A program made the translations under genes and the position numbers. A DNA stretch of 60,484 nt, taken from Verrucomicrobiota bacterium. Lineage in GTDB: Bacteria > Verrucomicrobiota > Verrucomicrobiia > Chthoniobacterales > SZAS-18. Below, piece by piece: positions 16,509 to 25,138 of the stretch. The notes beneath the pieces are model-generated. The model was not told the DNA's origin. It did not search any database and saw only the letters and a list, made by a program, of their open reading frames with translations. Each line of letters begins with the position of its first letter. Positions within the stretch are counted from its first letter, which is position 1. The DNA lies in contig JAFAXH010000052.1 of assembly GCA_019241085.1 (NCBI GenBank), forward strand, positions 1-60,484, given 5' to 3'.

Positions 16509-16545
16509 AGGATGGATTGCTCATCCCGGTTCTCACCTCCGGAGG

Positions 16546-16652
16546 CTTAATTCGTAATCCTAATCTTAATCCCATCCCGCTGCCGTCGGAGGCAAGGGCG
16601 ACGCGCTGCGAGCGCGGAAGAGACTAAGATTAGGATTAGGATTACGATTAAG
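16546..16652. repeat. TAATC-rich inverted repeat, family 3 copy A
   Basis: The left arm CTTAATTCGTAATCCTAATC plus eight more bases (16546-16573) and the right arm (16621-16652) are near inverse complements built from tandem CTAATC/TTAATC/CGTAATC words. The loop is GC-rich. Another copy lies at 37682-37795, and its loop is similar to this one in the opposite orientation. It fills the gap between the macroglobulin and methyltransferase genes. Confidence 0.8.
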
Positions 16653-16667
16653 TGGGAGAAACAAAGA

Positions 16668-19600
16668 TCACGGTTCGACGATCAGGTTCGCCGCGGGCGT
16701 CAGGCCCGAGACGCTCGGATCATACATCGGCGAGGCTTGCGTGCTGGGCCAGCGGAAATCGCCCGCGGCTCCGGCGCGCACGAGCACGCTGCAAGTCGAA
16801 ATGCCCGGATCGAGCCGGTCGAAATACAGGCTCGCTTTCTGATCGCGCAGTTCGCTGTGCGACGGCTCCAAGCGGTTCTCGCCCTTGGCCGGCGGCGGGA
16901 TTTCGTAAAAGCCCGCGAACATCGTCAGATCGGGATTGATGAGTTCCAAACCCGCGGGCAATTCGTCGTCGAGCGCGACGTAGCTGCGCAGCTTCGCGCT
17001 GGCGAGCCGGTAGGTGACGAGCAGCCGGTCGTTGAGCTTGATCGCGGGCGCGCCGGGCGCGCCGGTGCGGGCTGGGTCGGTGAGGTTGCGCACCACGCGT
17101 TCGACGCGCAAGCCGCGGTCGGTGCGGGCTTCCTCCTCGGGATTGGCGAGGCGAAATTCCGCGCCGAGCAAATAATAAAGCGGCGCGTTCTCACCTGACG
17201 CGGCGGCGAGTCTGCCGAGGCGCAGATCGGCGCCCGAGCGCGCGAGGTCGTTCTTCACCCAGGCGACGGCGGTGCCATCGGTGGAAACCAAGTCCGGCCG
17301 GGTCGCGGCGGTCTTTAGCTTGGGCGCTTTGTCCGCGCCGTGCAGCGAGCCGTAAGCAATGAGAGTCCAGAGATTTTCCTGCGTCGAGAGCAGCGGCGCG
17401 TGGTCCAGCGCGGCTTCGAGCCGGGCGCGCGCGGCGGCTTGCTTTTTCGCATCCCAAAACGGCGGGTGCGCTTCGGTCAGCGCTGTCAGCATGATGGCCT
17501 GGGCGCGCATGTCGGAGGAAAAGGTGCGCGGATCAAACGCGCGCGGCGAGCGGCCCTTGGCCGAAGTCAGCGGCGTGGTGTCCAGCTCGCGGAGCAACTG
17601 CAATTTTTCCTGCGGCAGCGTGTCGTTCCATTGCAAGGCCAGCGCCAGCAAGGCGCGACCCTCGTCGCCGAGCGGCTCGCGGTTCAGGAACAAATCCTTC
17701 GCCGCCTGTTCGCGCGCGTCGGCATCGCCTTCCGCCGCTGGTTGCACGAGCAACGCAAAGGCGCGCATCCACGCCGTCTCGTGGTTGCTGCCGCTGCGGC
17801 CGGCGATGATTTTTGTCAGCGCTTTGTTGAATTTTTCGGCCAAGCCTTCGGGCACGGTGAAATTGGCGTTCGCCGCGCGGTTCACAGCCCACGCGGCCTG
17901 AATGGTGACGAACGCATTCGCCTCCTTGCCGCCGGGCCAATACGGCAGCGAGCCATCGTCGAGCAATGATTTGTCAAAGAGCCGGAGCTGGCGCTCGATG
18001 ACCGCGCGCCAGGCGGCCTGCTGCTCGCCGTCGGTCGGCACGCTGGCCCAGAGTGCTTCGAGCGAGGAATAGGCGAGCACGCGGGTGGAGATTTGCTCGA
18101 AGCAGCCGTGCGGATATTGGAGGATCGCTGGCAGACCTTGCAACCGCGGCAATCCTTGCGAAGTCGAAACGGCGAGGTCGAAATGCCCGCCGGTCGCGGC
18201 GCGTTTCCACGCGGCGGGCAGGAGCGCCGCGAGGTCCGGCGCGGGGCTACTCACATTCGGGTTCAGCGTGCCGGCGACGGACTCGTGGCGCAGCACGGTC
18301 GGCGGCAAAACGGGCAGCGTGATTTCCACGGAATCAGCCAGGCTCGGATCGGCGGCCGAGGTCGCGGTGAAGGTCACTTTCACGCCGGTCACGTCGGCGA
18401 CTTTGGCTTTGAATCGGAAAACGGCGGGCGCGTTTTTCGCGGCGTTCACCGGTGGCGCGCTGGCGGCGTTCGGGTCGGTCAAAGCCAGGCCGGCGTCGGT
18501 CACGCACGCGACGCTAAGCAGGTCGTTGTCCCGCGCGCTCTGGCGCGCGACGGCGCGCAGTTCGACGGTGTCGCCGACGCGCAAAAAGCGCGGCAGCGAC
18601 GGTTCGAGTTGCAGCGGCTTGGCGACCTCAACGACGGCGTTGCCTTCGCCGAATTGGTTCGTGTTCGTCTGCACGATGGCGACGAGCCGGTAGCGCGTGA
18701 GATTGTCCGGCGCGGTGAATTCAAACGGCACGCGACCCGCTGCGTCCGTGCGCAATTTGGTCTGCCACAGCGCGAGCGGGCGGAAATCTTTGCGCACGAA
18801 TTTCGAGCCGAATTCCTCGCCGCCGCCGCCGATGACGAAGCCTTTTTGATAAAGGCTTTTGCGTTCGATGGAAGTCACGTAATCCCGCAGCGCGGCGTAG
18901 GTTTTCACCGCGTGCCGGCGCACGGGGTAGAACGGCGAAAACACTTCCGGCGCCTCCCAACTGCCCAGCGCCAGGACGGCGTCATCGACGGCATACACCG
19001 TCACGTCCGCGTCGTTGACCGGCGCACCGGCGATGCGGACTTCGACGCTGCCGGCAACGCGTTCACCCGGACGCACGGCGGCTTTTTCAAATTTCGGCGT
19101 GACTTCAAGATTCAGGTCCGGCCGCGCGACGCGCAGTTCCGCGCGGGCGTAGCGCTCGGCCGGCAGGCGGTCGTTGCCGCCGGGGCGCACGAGGTAGATG
19201 GCGACCTTCGCGTTGGGCGCGTATTCCTTTTTGACCGGCACTTCGATGCGGCTCGTGTTGCCGGTCAGCCGCACGAGCAGCGTGTCGAGAATGCGGTCGG
19301 TCTCGACGGAAACCCACGCGACGCCGCTGACGGGCGAGCGGGTGATGAACGCGGCGGTCTGGCCGGGCGTGTATTCATTTTTTTCCGCGTGGATTTCGAG
19401 CGAGGTGTCATTTGTCACCGGCACTTCGTCCGGTTCCTCGCCGGTGATGAAAATTTCCACGCTCGCGTGGTTGCGCAGATTCGGCGCGGAGGCGACGACG
19501 ACGTAGCGGCCCGGCTCGGTGACTGGCAATTCCAACGCGCCGTTGCCTGCCTTCGGCAGCGTCACGGATTTCACCGGATTGTAAACCGACGTGTTGCGAT

Positions 19601-22523
19601 AGCGGAAAACGAACGGCGCGATTTTTTCCTTCGCCGTTTTCGTGGTGACGCGAAACACGTCGAGCTTGACGCCCGCATCGACGCTGCCCGCCGCTGGCCC
19701 ATCCTTGGCATCGAGCAAGGTGGTTTTCACCGAAATCAGCCGCTTCTCGTTCGCGCCGCCGGACTCGGGCGCATCGTCGCGCAAACCGAGCAAGGCCGGT
19801 TGCAGCATGACCGTCGAGGCAACGCTTTCGTTGTCGCTCGGACTGACGCTCTGGCCGTCGGCGGAAGTCACCGCGACCGTCCAATAAGCCCGGTAGCGCG
19901 CACCCGGCAGATTCGGCGGCGGCGGGACGCGCAGGATGGCCGCGCCATCTTTGTCGAGCAGCGTGTCGCCTTTGGTCGGCGGCGGGTCGTCGCCGGCGGG
20001 CCTGGCATTTTCACTGTAATGATCGTCCAGCCGCCAATCCGCGTTTGCCGCAGTGGAGTTGTTTTCGCTGTCGTTGTCGTCGCCGCTGCTCCCGTCATTG
20101 CTGTTTTTGTTCGTGTCGGGTGAAGCGTAGGCGTCGTTGCGTTCCCAGCGCACGCTCCACGCGACCTTGGCGCCGACGACCGGCTGGCCGGAAAAATAGT
20201 GCGCATCGACTCGCAACAGCGCTGCCGCCGCGTCGGTTTTGCCCGGCGCCGGCTCGGCGTCCGCCTGAACCTTGACCTCGAAGAGCGGCGTCTTGTATTC
20301 CTGCACTTGAAAGTCTGCTTCCGCGCCCGTGCCTGACGCCGTAAGCTCTCCCACGGCGCAGTGCAATACATGCCGGCCGAGCTTCGCGCCCTCGGGGATG
20401 GTCCACTCGGCTTCCCAGCCGCCGGCCGCGGTGAGCGTCGTCTCGCCCTCGGCCACGGTCTGCGCCTCGTAGCCTTGTGTGATGGTCCAGGAAACCTTGC
20501 TGCCAGCGGCGGGAAGACGCAGCCGCTCCGTGCCGCCGGCGCCACCACGTTCCGCGATGCGCGCGAGGCCGAGGATTTTTACCGTGTGCCCCGGCCGATA
20601 CAGCGGCCGGTCGGTGAGCACTTTGCTGCGAAGCTGCGTTGCGGGCGGCGTCTCGGATGGGATGTAAACGCTGTCGAACGCGCTGGCGTCGAGGAATTGC
20701 AGCGCCGGCCCGGTCTGGGTGTCGGCGATCAACATTTCCGCTGGCTCGCCGCCGCGTTCGTTTTTGCCGGGATGCAGCTCGCTCGTCGTGAAGCGCACCG
20801 TGCCGTTGGCGTCCGTCGTCGCGCTGGCAAGCTCAAAATTGCTCCTGCTGACGGCACGCACTTTCACACCCGCGCGCGGCAGACCGTCGTCCATGCCCGC
20901 GACGCGGGCGGTGATTGCTTCGGCGCTTTCTTTTTGCGTGATGATCGCGTCGCTGAAAACCACGAGCGACCGATGCCCGACCGTGCGTTTGCCCTCGCCG
21001 GCCGGCCCGGTGACTTCGAGCAGATACAAGCCGGAAAGCGCCGACGACGGCTCGTTCGCCGCCGGCTGCCACGCGATCTCGCGCAAGGTCTCGGCGTCGC
21101 CGCCGCTCGCCGGAAATTCGCCGCTGGCGCGCACGGGCAGCGCGTAAAGATCGGTCAACAATTCCGTCGATTGCGGCACGTCGTTGTCCGTGTCTGGATC
21201 GGTGATTTCCTTGCCGGTGACGAGGTCTTTCTTCGCCTTTTCAAACTCGCGCAAACGCGCCTGGACAGCGGCAAACTTTTCCCACGGCACCGCGGCCAGC
21301 CGCCAGCGCAACGCGCCGGTGTTCACCTGCAAAAACGAAAAGCGCAATCCCAGCCGCGACCGCTGATACACGCGCGGTCCGGGAAAAAAGAGCGCCGCCC
21401 GCTTTGGCCGGAATGTCGCACCCCAGTGCGCCGGCTCGGACAAGCCGTAACCGCGCGCGCCTTTGATGTCGGTGCCAATGACGACTTTGTAGTGGGCTTT
21501 TAAGTCAAAATCTCCCTCGGCGATCACCTCGTCGCCGTCGGCGTGAAGTTTCAAATTTCCCACGGGCGGTTCAAACTTGAGCGAGTCAGCTTTGACCGTG
21601 GCCGGATCGATGTTGTCGTCGAACTTCACGCGCACTATCGGCTTCTCCAGCGGGTGGTTGAAGGCGCCGAGCCAGGCCACATCCAGCGCGTCGGTGTGCC
21701 CGAGCGGGAAGCGCCGCAGATAGGCCAGCGGCTGGCCCGCGGCGGCATCGCGCAAGCCGGCGTCGAGGATGAGGTCGAACGTGCGGTCGAGCGGCAGGAG
21801 CTGGCCATCGCGCGGGCTGGCGCGCACGACGCGGCCGGTCGGCAGGTCGCGCTCGTTGTCCTCCTCGCGCAAGCTCAGCTCCGCCGGAATCCGCACGGCG
21901 CTGTCGCGGTCTTGGAACCAGATGTGCTCGGCGGCATCGGAGAGCCGCACGGGATAAGTGAACGTGAGCACGACCTGCGGCGAGCCGGCCAGTTGCGTCT
22001 TTTCGTTGAACTCGGTGGAAACGGTGAACTCCGCCGTGGTCAGCGTCGCGCCGACCCAACCGGCAGGCGCCTGGAGCGGCTTGCCGTCCTGCATTTTTAA
22101 GCCGGGCGCGAGCGTGATTTTATATTTTTGGCCGGGCCGCAAGCCGCCGGTGATCTCGAACTCACCATCGGTCTGGCTCTTCCAAAACCACTTGCCCTCG
22201 ACCGGCGGATCGAACCGCACTGGCGCCGGCTGGTTGCCCGCGTCGATGAGGTCCGCGCTGACCATCGCGCCGGGAAACGAAACGTGCACCGTGCCGCCCT
22301 GCTCAATCTCGCCGTCGGCGGGGTCGAACACCACGCCGATGTCCGGCTGCGCGGGCGGCTCGTCGCTCTCCTCGGTTTGCGGCGGGTCGGTTTTCGGCTT
22401 GGCTTTCGCGTGCGCGCATGGCGCGACGCCGAAGCAGGACAGCGCGGCGAGCAGGAGCAGGCAGTTCGCAATCAACAAACGGCGCGTGGAACCGAGGAGG
22501 ACACGCTGGGTCGAGGGCTTCAT
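16668..22523 (-). CDS. alpha-2-macroglobulin family protein with thioester motif
   Basis: A 1951-aa exported protein. Residues 1-39 are a signal peptide (RLLIANCLLLLAALSCFG, then CAHA). The N-terminal half has macroglobulin beta domains; RPLYRPGHTVKILGLAR is the typical MG3 entry. The bait-like stretch (KGFVIGGGGEEFGSK, about 1215-1240) precedes the family signature W-x-T-x-L-x-T-D-A-A-G and TAPDNLTRYRLVAIV. The thioester motif CFEQ is at 1474-1477 (YPHGCFEQ), followed by alpha-alpha-toroid helices and a receptor-like C-terminal domain. Such proteins trap attacking proteases, paired with PBP1C. Residues about 803-830 form an odd Asn/Asp/Ser-rich linker. There is no clear lipobox (ALSC is a poor match), so it may be soluble in the periplasm. 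It is first in the macroglobulin, methyltransferase, pbpC order and 31 bp below the TPR gene. Confidence 0.93.
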   Translation of the reverse strand: MKPSTQRVLLGSTRRLLIANCLLLLAALSCFGVAPCAHAKAKPKTDPPQTEESDEPPAQPDIGVVFDPADGEIEQGGTVHVSFPGAMVSADLIDAGNQPAPVRFDPPVEGKWFWKSQTDGEFEITGGLRPGQKYKITLAPGLKMQDGKPLQAPAGWVGATLTTAEFTVSTEFNEKTQLAGSPQVVLTFTYPVRLSDAAEHIWFQDRDSAVRIPAELSLREEDNERDLPTGRVVRASPRDGQLLPLDRTFDLILDAGLRDAAAGQPLAYLRRFPLGHTDALDVAWLGAFNHPLEKPIVRVKFDDNIDPATVKADSLKFEPPVGNLKLHADGDEVIAEGDFDLKAHYKVVIGTDIKGARGYGLSEPAHWGATFRPKRAALFFPGPRVYQRSRLGLRFSFLQVNTGALRWRLAAVPWEKFAAVQARLREFEKAKKDLVTGKEITDPDTDNDVPQSTELLTDLYALPVRASGEFPASGGDAETLREIAWQPAANEPSSALSGLYLLEVTGPAGEGKRTVGHRSLVVFSDAIITQKESAEAITARVAGMDDGLPRAGVKVRAVSRSNFELASATTDANGTVRFTTSELHPGKNERGGEPAEMLIADTQTGPALQFLDASAFDSVYIPSETPPATQLRSKVLTDRPLYRPGHTVKILGLARIAERGGAGGTERLRLPAAGSKVSWTITQGYEAQTVAEGETTLTAAGGWEAEWTIPEGAKLGRHVLHCAVGELTASGTGAEADFQVQEYKTPLFEVKVQADAEPAPGKTDAAAALLRVDAHYFSGQPVVGAKVAWSVRWERNDAYASPDTNKNSNDGSSGDDNDSENNSTAANADWRLDDHYSENARPAGDDPPPTKGDTLLDKDGAAILRVPPPPNLPGARYRAYWTVAVTSADGQSVSPSDNESVASTVMLQPALLGLRDDAPESGGANEKRLISVKTTLLDAKDGPAAGSVDAGVKLDVFRVTTKTAKEKIAPFVFRYRNTSVYNPVKSVTLPKAGNGALELPVTEPGRYVVVASAPNLRNHASVEIFITGEEPDEVPVTNDTSLEIHAEKNEYTPGQTAAFITRSPVSGVAWVSVETDRILDTLLVRLTGNTSRIEVPVKKEYAPNAKVAIYLVRPGGNDRLPAERYARAELRVARPDLNLEVTPKFEKAAVRPGERVAGSVEVRIAGAPVNDADVTVYAVDDAVLALGSWEAPEVFSPFYPVRRHAVKTYAALRDYVTSIERKSLYQKGFVIGGGGEEFGSKFVRKDFRPLALWQTKLRTDAAGRVPFEFTAPDNLTRYRLVAIVQTNTNQFGEGNAVVEVAKPLQLEPSLPRFLRVGDTVELRAVARQSARDNDLLSVACVTDAGLALTDPNAASAPPVNAAKNAPAVFRFKAKVADVTGVKVTFTATSAADPSLADSVEITLPVLPPTVLRHESVAGTLNPNVSSPAPDLAALLPAAWKRAATGGHFDLAVSTSQGLPRLQGLPAILQYPHGCFEQISTRVLAYSSLEALWASVPTDGEQQAAWRAVIERQLRLFDKSLLDDGSLPYWPGGKEANAFVTIQAAWAVNRAANANFTVPEGLAEKFNKALTKIIAGRSGSNHETAWMRAFALLVQPAAEGDADAREQAAKDLFLNREPLGDEGRALLALALQWNDTLPQEKLQLLRELDTTPLTSAKGRSPRAFDPRTFSSDMRAQAIMLTALTEAHPPFWDAKKQAAARARLEAALDHAPLLSTQENLWTLIAYGSLHGADKAPKLKTAATRPDLVSTDGTAVAWVKNDLARSGADLRLGRLAAASGENAPLYYLLGAEFRLANPEEEARTDRGLRVERVVRNLTDPARTGAPGAPAIKLNDRLLVTYRLASAKLRSYVALDDELPAGLELINPDLTMFAGFYEIPPPAKGENRLEPSHSELRDQKASLYFDRLDPGISTCSVLVRAGAAGDFRWPSTQASPMYDPSVSGLTPAANLIVEP

Positions 22524-22554
22524 ATTTCAAAGAAGACAACAAGGATGATTCGCT

Positions 22555-23988
22555 TCAGGAAGGATTCGCCTTCCCTGGTTGCAGCCGCAAAATTCGACCA
22601 GCGTCCCGGTCGGCTTCAGCGATGCGGCCGAGCGCGCGCAGACAGTGCTCGCGGCGCTGGAGCCACTTCAATTCTTCGCGGATGCTCAACGCGCGAGAGA
22701 GTGCGTCGATGGCGGCGGGAAAATCCACGCGGGTGTCTTGTTCCAATCGGCCGAGGAGCGCCCACGCGTCAGCGTTGCGCGCGTCGAGTTCCGTGGCGCG
22801 GCGGGCTGCGGCGAGCGCTTCGACGGAGCGTTCGTTGCGCAGGAGCGCCGCGGCGTGGACCACGATGGCCTCAGCGTTGCGCGGATTGAGTTGCGCCGCG
22901 CGCGCGGCGTCGTCGAGCGCGAGCACCGGCTGGTCCGCGCCGAGCAAGATCGCGGCGCGGCCGGCGAGCGCGGCGGCGATTTTCGCCGAATCCGGCGGCC
23001 CGGCGGCCACCGTGGTGTCGAGCGCGTGCAGACGGCGGAGATCGTCCATTTTTGGCTCGGCGGGCGCGACGCGCAACGCGACGGCTTCCTCGTCGCGGTT
23101 CAACACTCGCAGCAGCCTGCCTTTGAGCAGTTGCGCCGCGCGCGCTCCGGGATCGGCGGCGAGCGCGGCGTCCACGTCGCGCAAAGCGGCATGGTTGGCT
23201 CCGACGTAGTAGTAGATCAACGCGCGCTCGAACAACGGCCCCGCCGCGGCCTCGCCCGTCGCCGTTGCAAGCTTTGCCGTCAGCGCGCGTAACGCCGCCG
23301 CCTGCGCGCGCAGGCGGTCAAAAATCGGCAGCAAACTTTTCACCCTGCTGTCGGTGGCGTCGAGCCGGTTGGCGACGCGAATCTCGCGGTCGGCATCATC
23401 GAGTCGGCTGGCGTTCAGCAGACAAAGCGCGTAGTTGGCGTGACCGGCGGCGTCGGTGTTTGGTTTGAGGTATTGCCGATAATAATCGGCGGCAGCCGCC
23501 CAGTTGCCGCGTTCGCGCAAAAGCGCCGCCAGCTTTTCCTGAAAGCGCGCACTCTCGGGCAGATGCGCTGCGAGCGCCGCGCGCCAGGCCGCGATGGCTT
23601 CGTCCGGCTTGTCGGCGGCCAGCGCGATCTCCCCGCGCCAAACCGCAATCGTTCCCGGCGGGTGCAGGTGTTCAGATTCAATGCGGGCGAGGGTCGCGCG
23701 CGCTTGGTCAATGTTGTGCTCGGAGATTTGCGCCTCGATGAGCGTCTTGGTCAGCGCGGCCGCATCCGCCGGGTGCGCCGGTTTGCCCGTGGCAGGATCG
23801 GTCAGCAGTTGACGACAAATCTCGGCCAGCGCGCTGGTATCCTCTGCGGACTGCGCGGCGCGGAGCTGATCGCGCAAGGAGGGCACGGCCGGGTCCGCGC
23901 CCCGCGCCGGGGGCAAGGCCGCGAGGAGGACGAGCGGGAGCGTGCGAATGAGGACGAAGGACCGGGTGGCAATCGGCGGCAACGACAT
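22555..23988 (-). CDS. exported TPR-repeat protein
   Basis: A 477-aa protein with a signal peptide (about 1-30: LPLVLLAALPPARG-AD) and a superhelix of about nine tetratricopeptide-like repeats. Examples are AIAAWRAALAAHLPESARFQ, WAAAADYYRQYLKPN, ALDDAARAAQLNPRNAEAI and ALSRALSIREELKWL; A/G-x-x-x-Y/A-spaced Ala and Leu are evident. TPR scaffolds mediate protein-protein contacts. It precedes the macroglobulin gene by 31 bp on the same strand, so it is probably co-transcribed with the macroglobulin-PBP1C cluster; a scaffold role there is inference. The 145 bp upstream separate it from the divergent ribokinase gene and must hold both promoters; I see no convincing core elements. Confidence 0.85.
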   Translation of the reverse strand: MSLPPIATRSFVLIRTLPLVLLAALPPARGADPAVPSLRDQLRAAQSAEDTSALAEICRQLLTDPATGKPAHPADAAALTKTLIEAQISEHNIDQARATLARIESEHLHPPGTIAVWRGEIALAADKPDEAIAAWRAALAAHLPESARFQEKLAALLRERGNWAAAADYYRQYLKPNTDAAGHANYALCLLNASRLDDADREIRVANRLDATDSRVKSLLPIFDRLRAQAAALRALTAKLATATGEAAAGPLFERALIYYYVGANHAALRDVDAALAADPGARAAQLLKGRLLRVLNRDEEAVALRVAPAEPKMDDLRRLHALDTTVAAGPPDSAKIAAALAGRAAILLGADQPVLALDDAARAAQLNPRNAEAIVVHAAALLRNERSVEALAAARRATELDARNADAWALLGRLEQDTRVDFPAAIDALSRALSIREELKWLQRREHCLRALGRIAEADRDAGRILRLQPGKANPS

Positions 23989-24136
23989 GGCGGCTGGGAA
24001 AAAGCGGGATGGCCCGCGCGTGGTGCGAAGGATTTTTACCCTTGGGTTAACGCTTGGCGAGCACGCAGTTTGCGCAAGAATCGTGGAAATTTCCTTTTTT
24101 CCCTTCGCAACGGCTCGCTACGCTGCGGAGAAAATG

Positions 24137-25123
24137 ATGCCTTCCCCCGCCCCGGAAAAAAATCGCGTCCTCGTCATCGGCAGTTTCGTGCAAGACCTCA
24201 CCTGGGATTGCGCCGAATTTCCTCGCGCTGGCGAAACGGTCATCGGCCGGTTCCGCACCGGGCCGGGCGGCAAAGGCTCGAATCAAGCGGTGGCCGCCGC
24301 CCGCGCCGGCGCGCGCGTGACGTTCGTCGGCGGCTTGGGGAAGGACACATTTGGCGACGGGGCGCGGGAGTTTTTGCGCGCGGAGGGCATCGACTGTCGC
24401 GCGGTGGAAAAATCGGGCGTTGCCACGGGCACGGCGGGCATTCTCGTGAATGCGCACGGGCAAAATGAAATCGTTGTCGCGCTCGGCGCGAGCGCGGCAT
24501 TGCAGCCGGCGGACCTCGATGCGCAAATGGACATTTTCAAGTCAGCGGCTGTCGTCCTGGTGCAGCACGAGGCGACGCTGGAAGTGAATGCCCACGCGTT
24601 GCGCCGCGCGCGGGCCGCAGGCGCGCTGACGATGCTGAATCCGGCGCCGATGCGCGCCGATTTTGACCCGGCAATTCTCAGTTCAGTCGATCTGCTCGTG
24701 CCGAACGAGACGGAGTTCGCCGCGCTCGTGAATCGGTTGCCTGACGCCGCCGCGAAGATCGGCGGCGAGCCCTTCAATGAAACGGCGCTGGCGGCACTCG
24801 ACACGGCGGCGCTCCAGGCGTTGTGCCGGTGCTGCGGCGTGCCGACGGTGATTATCACGCTCGGCGCGCGCGGCTGCTTTGTCTCGACCTCGGCGGGCGG
24901 TGAACTCGTGCCAGCGGTGACCGACGTGCGCGTCGTGGACACGACCGGCGCGGGCGACGCCTTCGCTGGCGCGCTCGCGGCCGGGCTGGCGGAATTCGGC
25001 CGTGGCGAGGTCGCGCGCGCGGCGCGATTCGCCAACGTGGCCGCGGCGCTGTCGGTCACGCGGGTTGGCACCGCGCCGGCCATGCCGCGCCGGGCCGAGA
25101 TCGACGCGTTGTTTTCCGCCTAA
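24137..25123 (+). CDS. ribokinase-like PfkB sugar kinase
   Basis: About 328 aa. The N-terminal PfkB signature is GPGGKGSNQAVAAARAGA and the C-terminal one is DTTGAGDAFAGALAAG, with the catalytic Asp in GAGD. VLVIGSFVQDLTWDCAEFPR matches the ribokinase start, where the Asp contacts the sugar, so ribose to ribose-5-phosphate is the most likely reaction, although other PfkB sugars cannot be excluded. GGAG at 24127-24130 sits 6 nt before the ATG at 24137; an adjacent ATG at 24134 is possible but too close. There is no rbs transporter or regulator nearby. It converges on the delta-60 gene with a 15-bp gap. Confidence 0.9.
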   Translation: MPSPAPEKNRVLVIGSFVQDLTWDCAEFPRAGETVIGRFRTGPGGKGSNQAVAAARAGARVTFVGGLGKDTFGDGAREFLRAEGIDCRAVEKSGVATGTAGILVNAHGQNEIVVALGASAALQPADLDAQMDIFKSAAVVLVQHEATLEVNAHALRRARAAGALTMLNPAPMRADFDPAILSSVDLLVPNETEFAALVNRLPDAAAKIGGEPFNETALAALDTAALQALCRCCGVPTVIITLGARGCFVSTSAGGELVPAVTDVRVVDTTGAGDAFAGALAAGLAEFGRGEVARAARFANVAAALSVTRVGTAPAMPRRAEIDALFSA

Positions 25124-25138
25124 AAAATTTCCCGCGGC

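Noticed and set aside
16546-16652. Telomere-like or origin repeats because of the TAATC words
   Set aside because: The words occur as inverted arms around a loop and recur in the same form at 37682-37795, fitting a dispersed palindromic element; there are no DnaA boxes or replication genes beside it.
18093-20123. 676-codon open frame antisense to the alpha-2-macroglobulin gene
   Set aside because: Same composition effect; low-complexity Arg/Gly/Val-rich product with no recognisable fold, and the sense strand is a convincing macroglobulin throughout.
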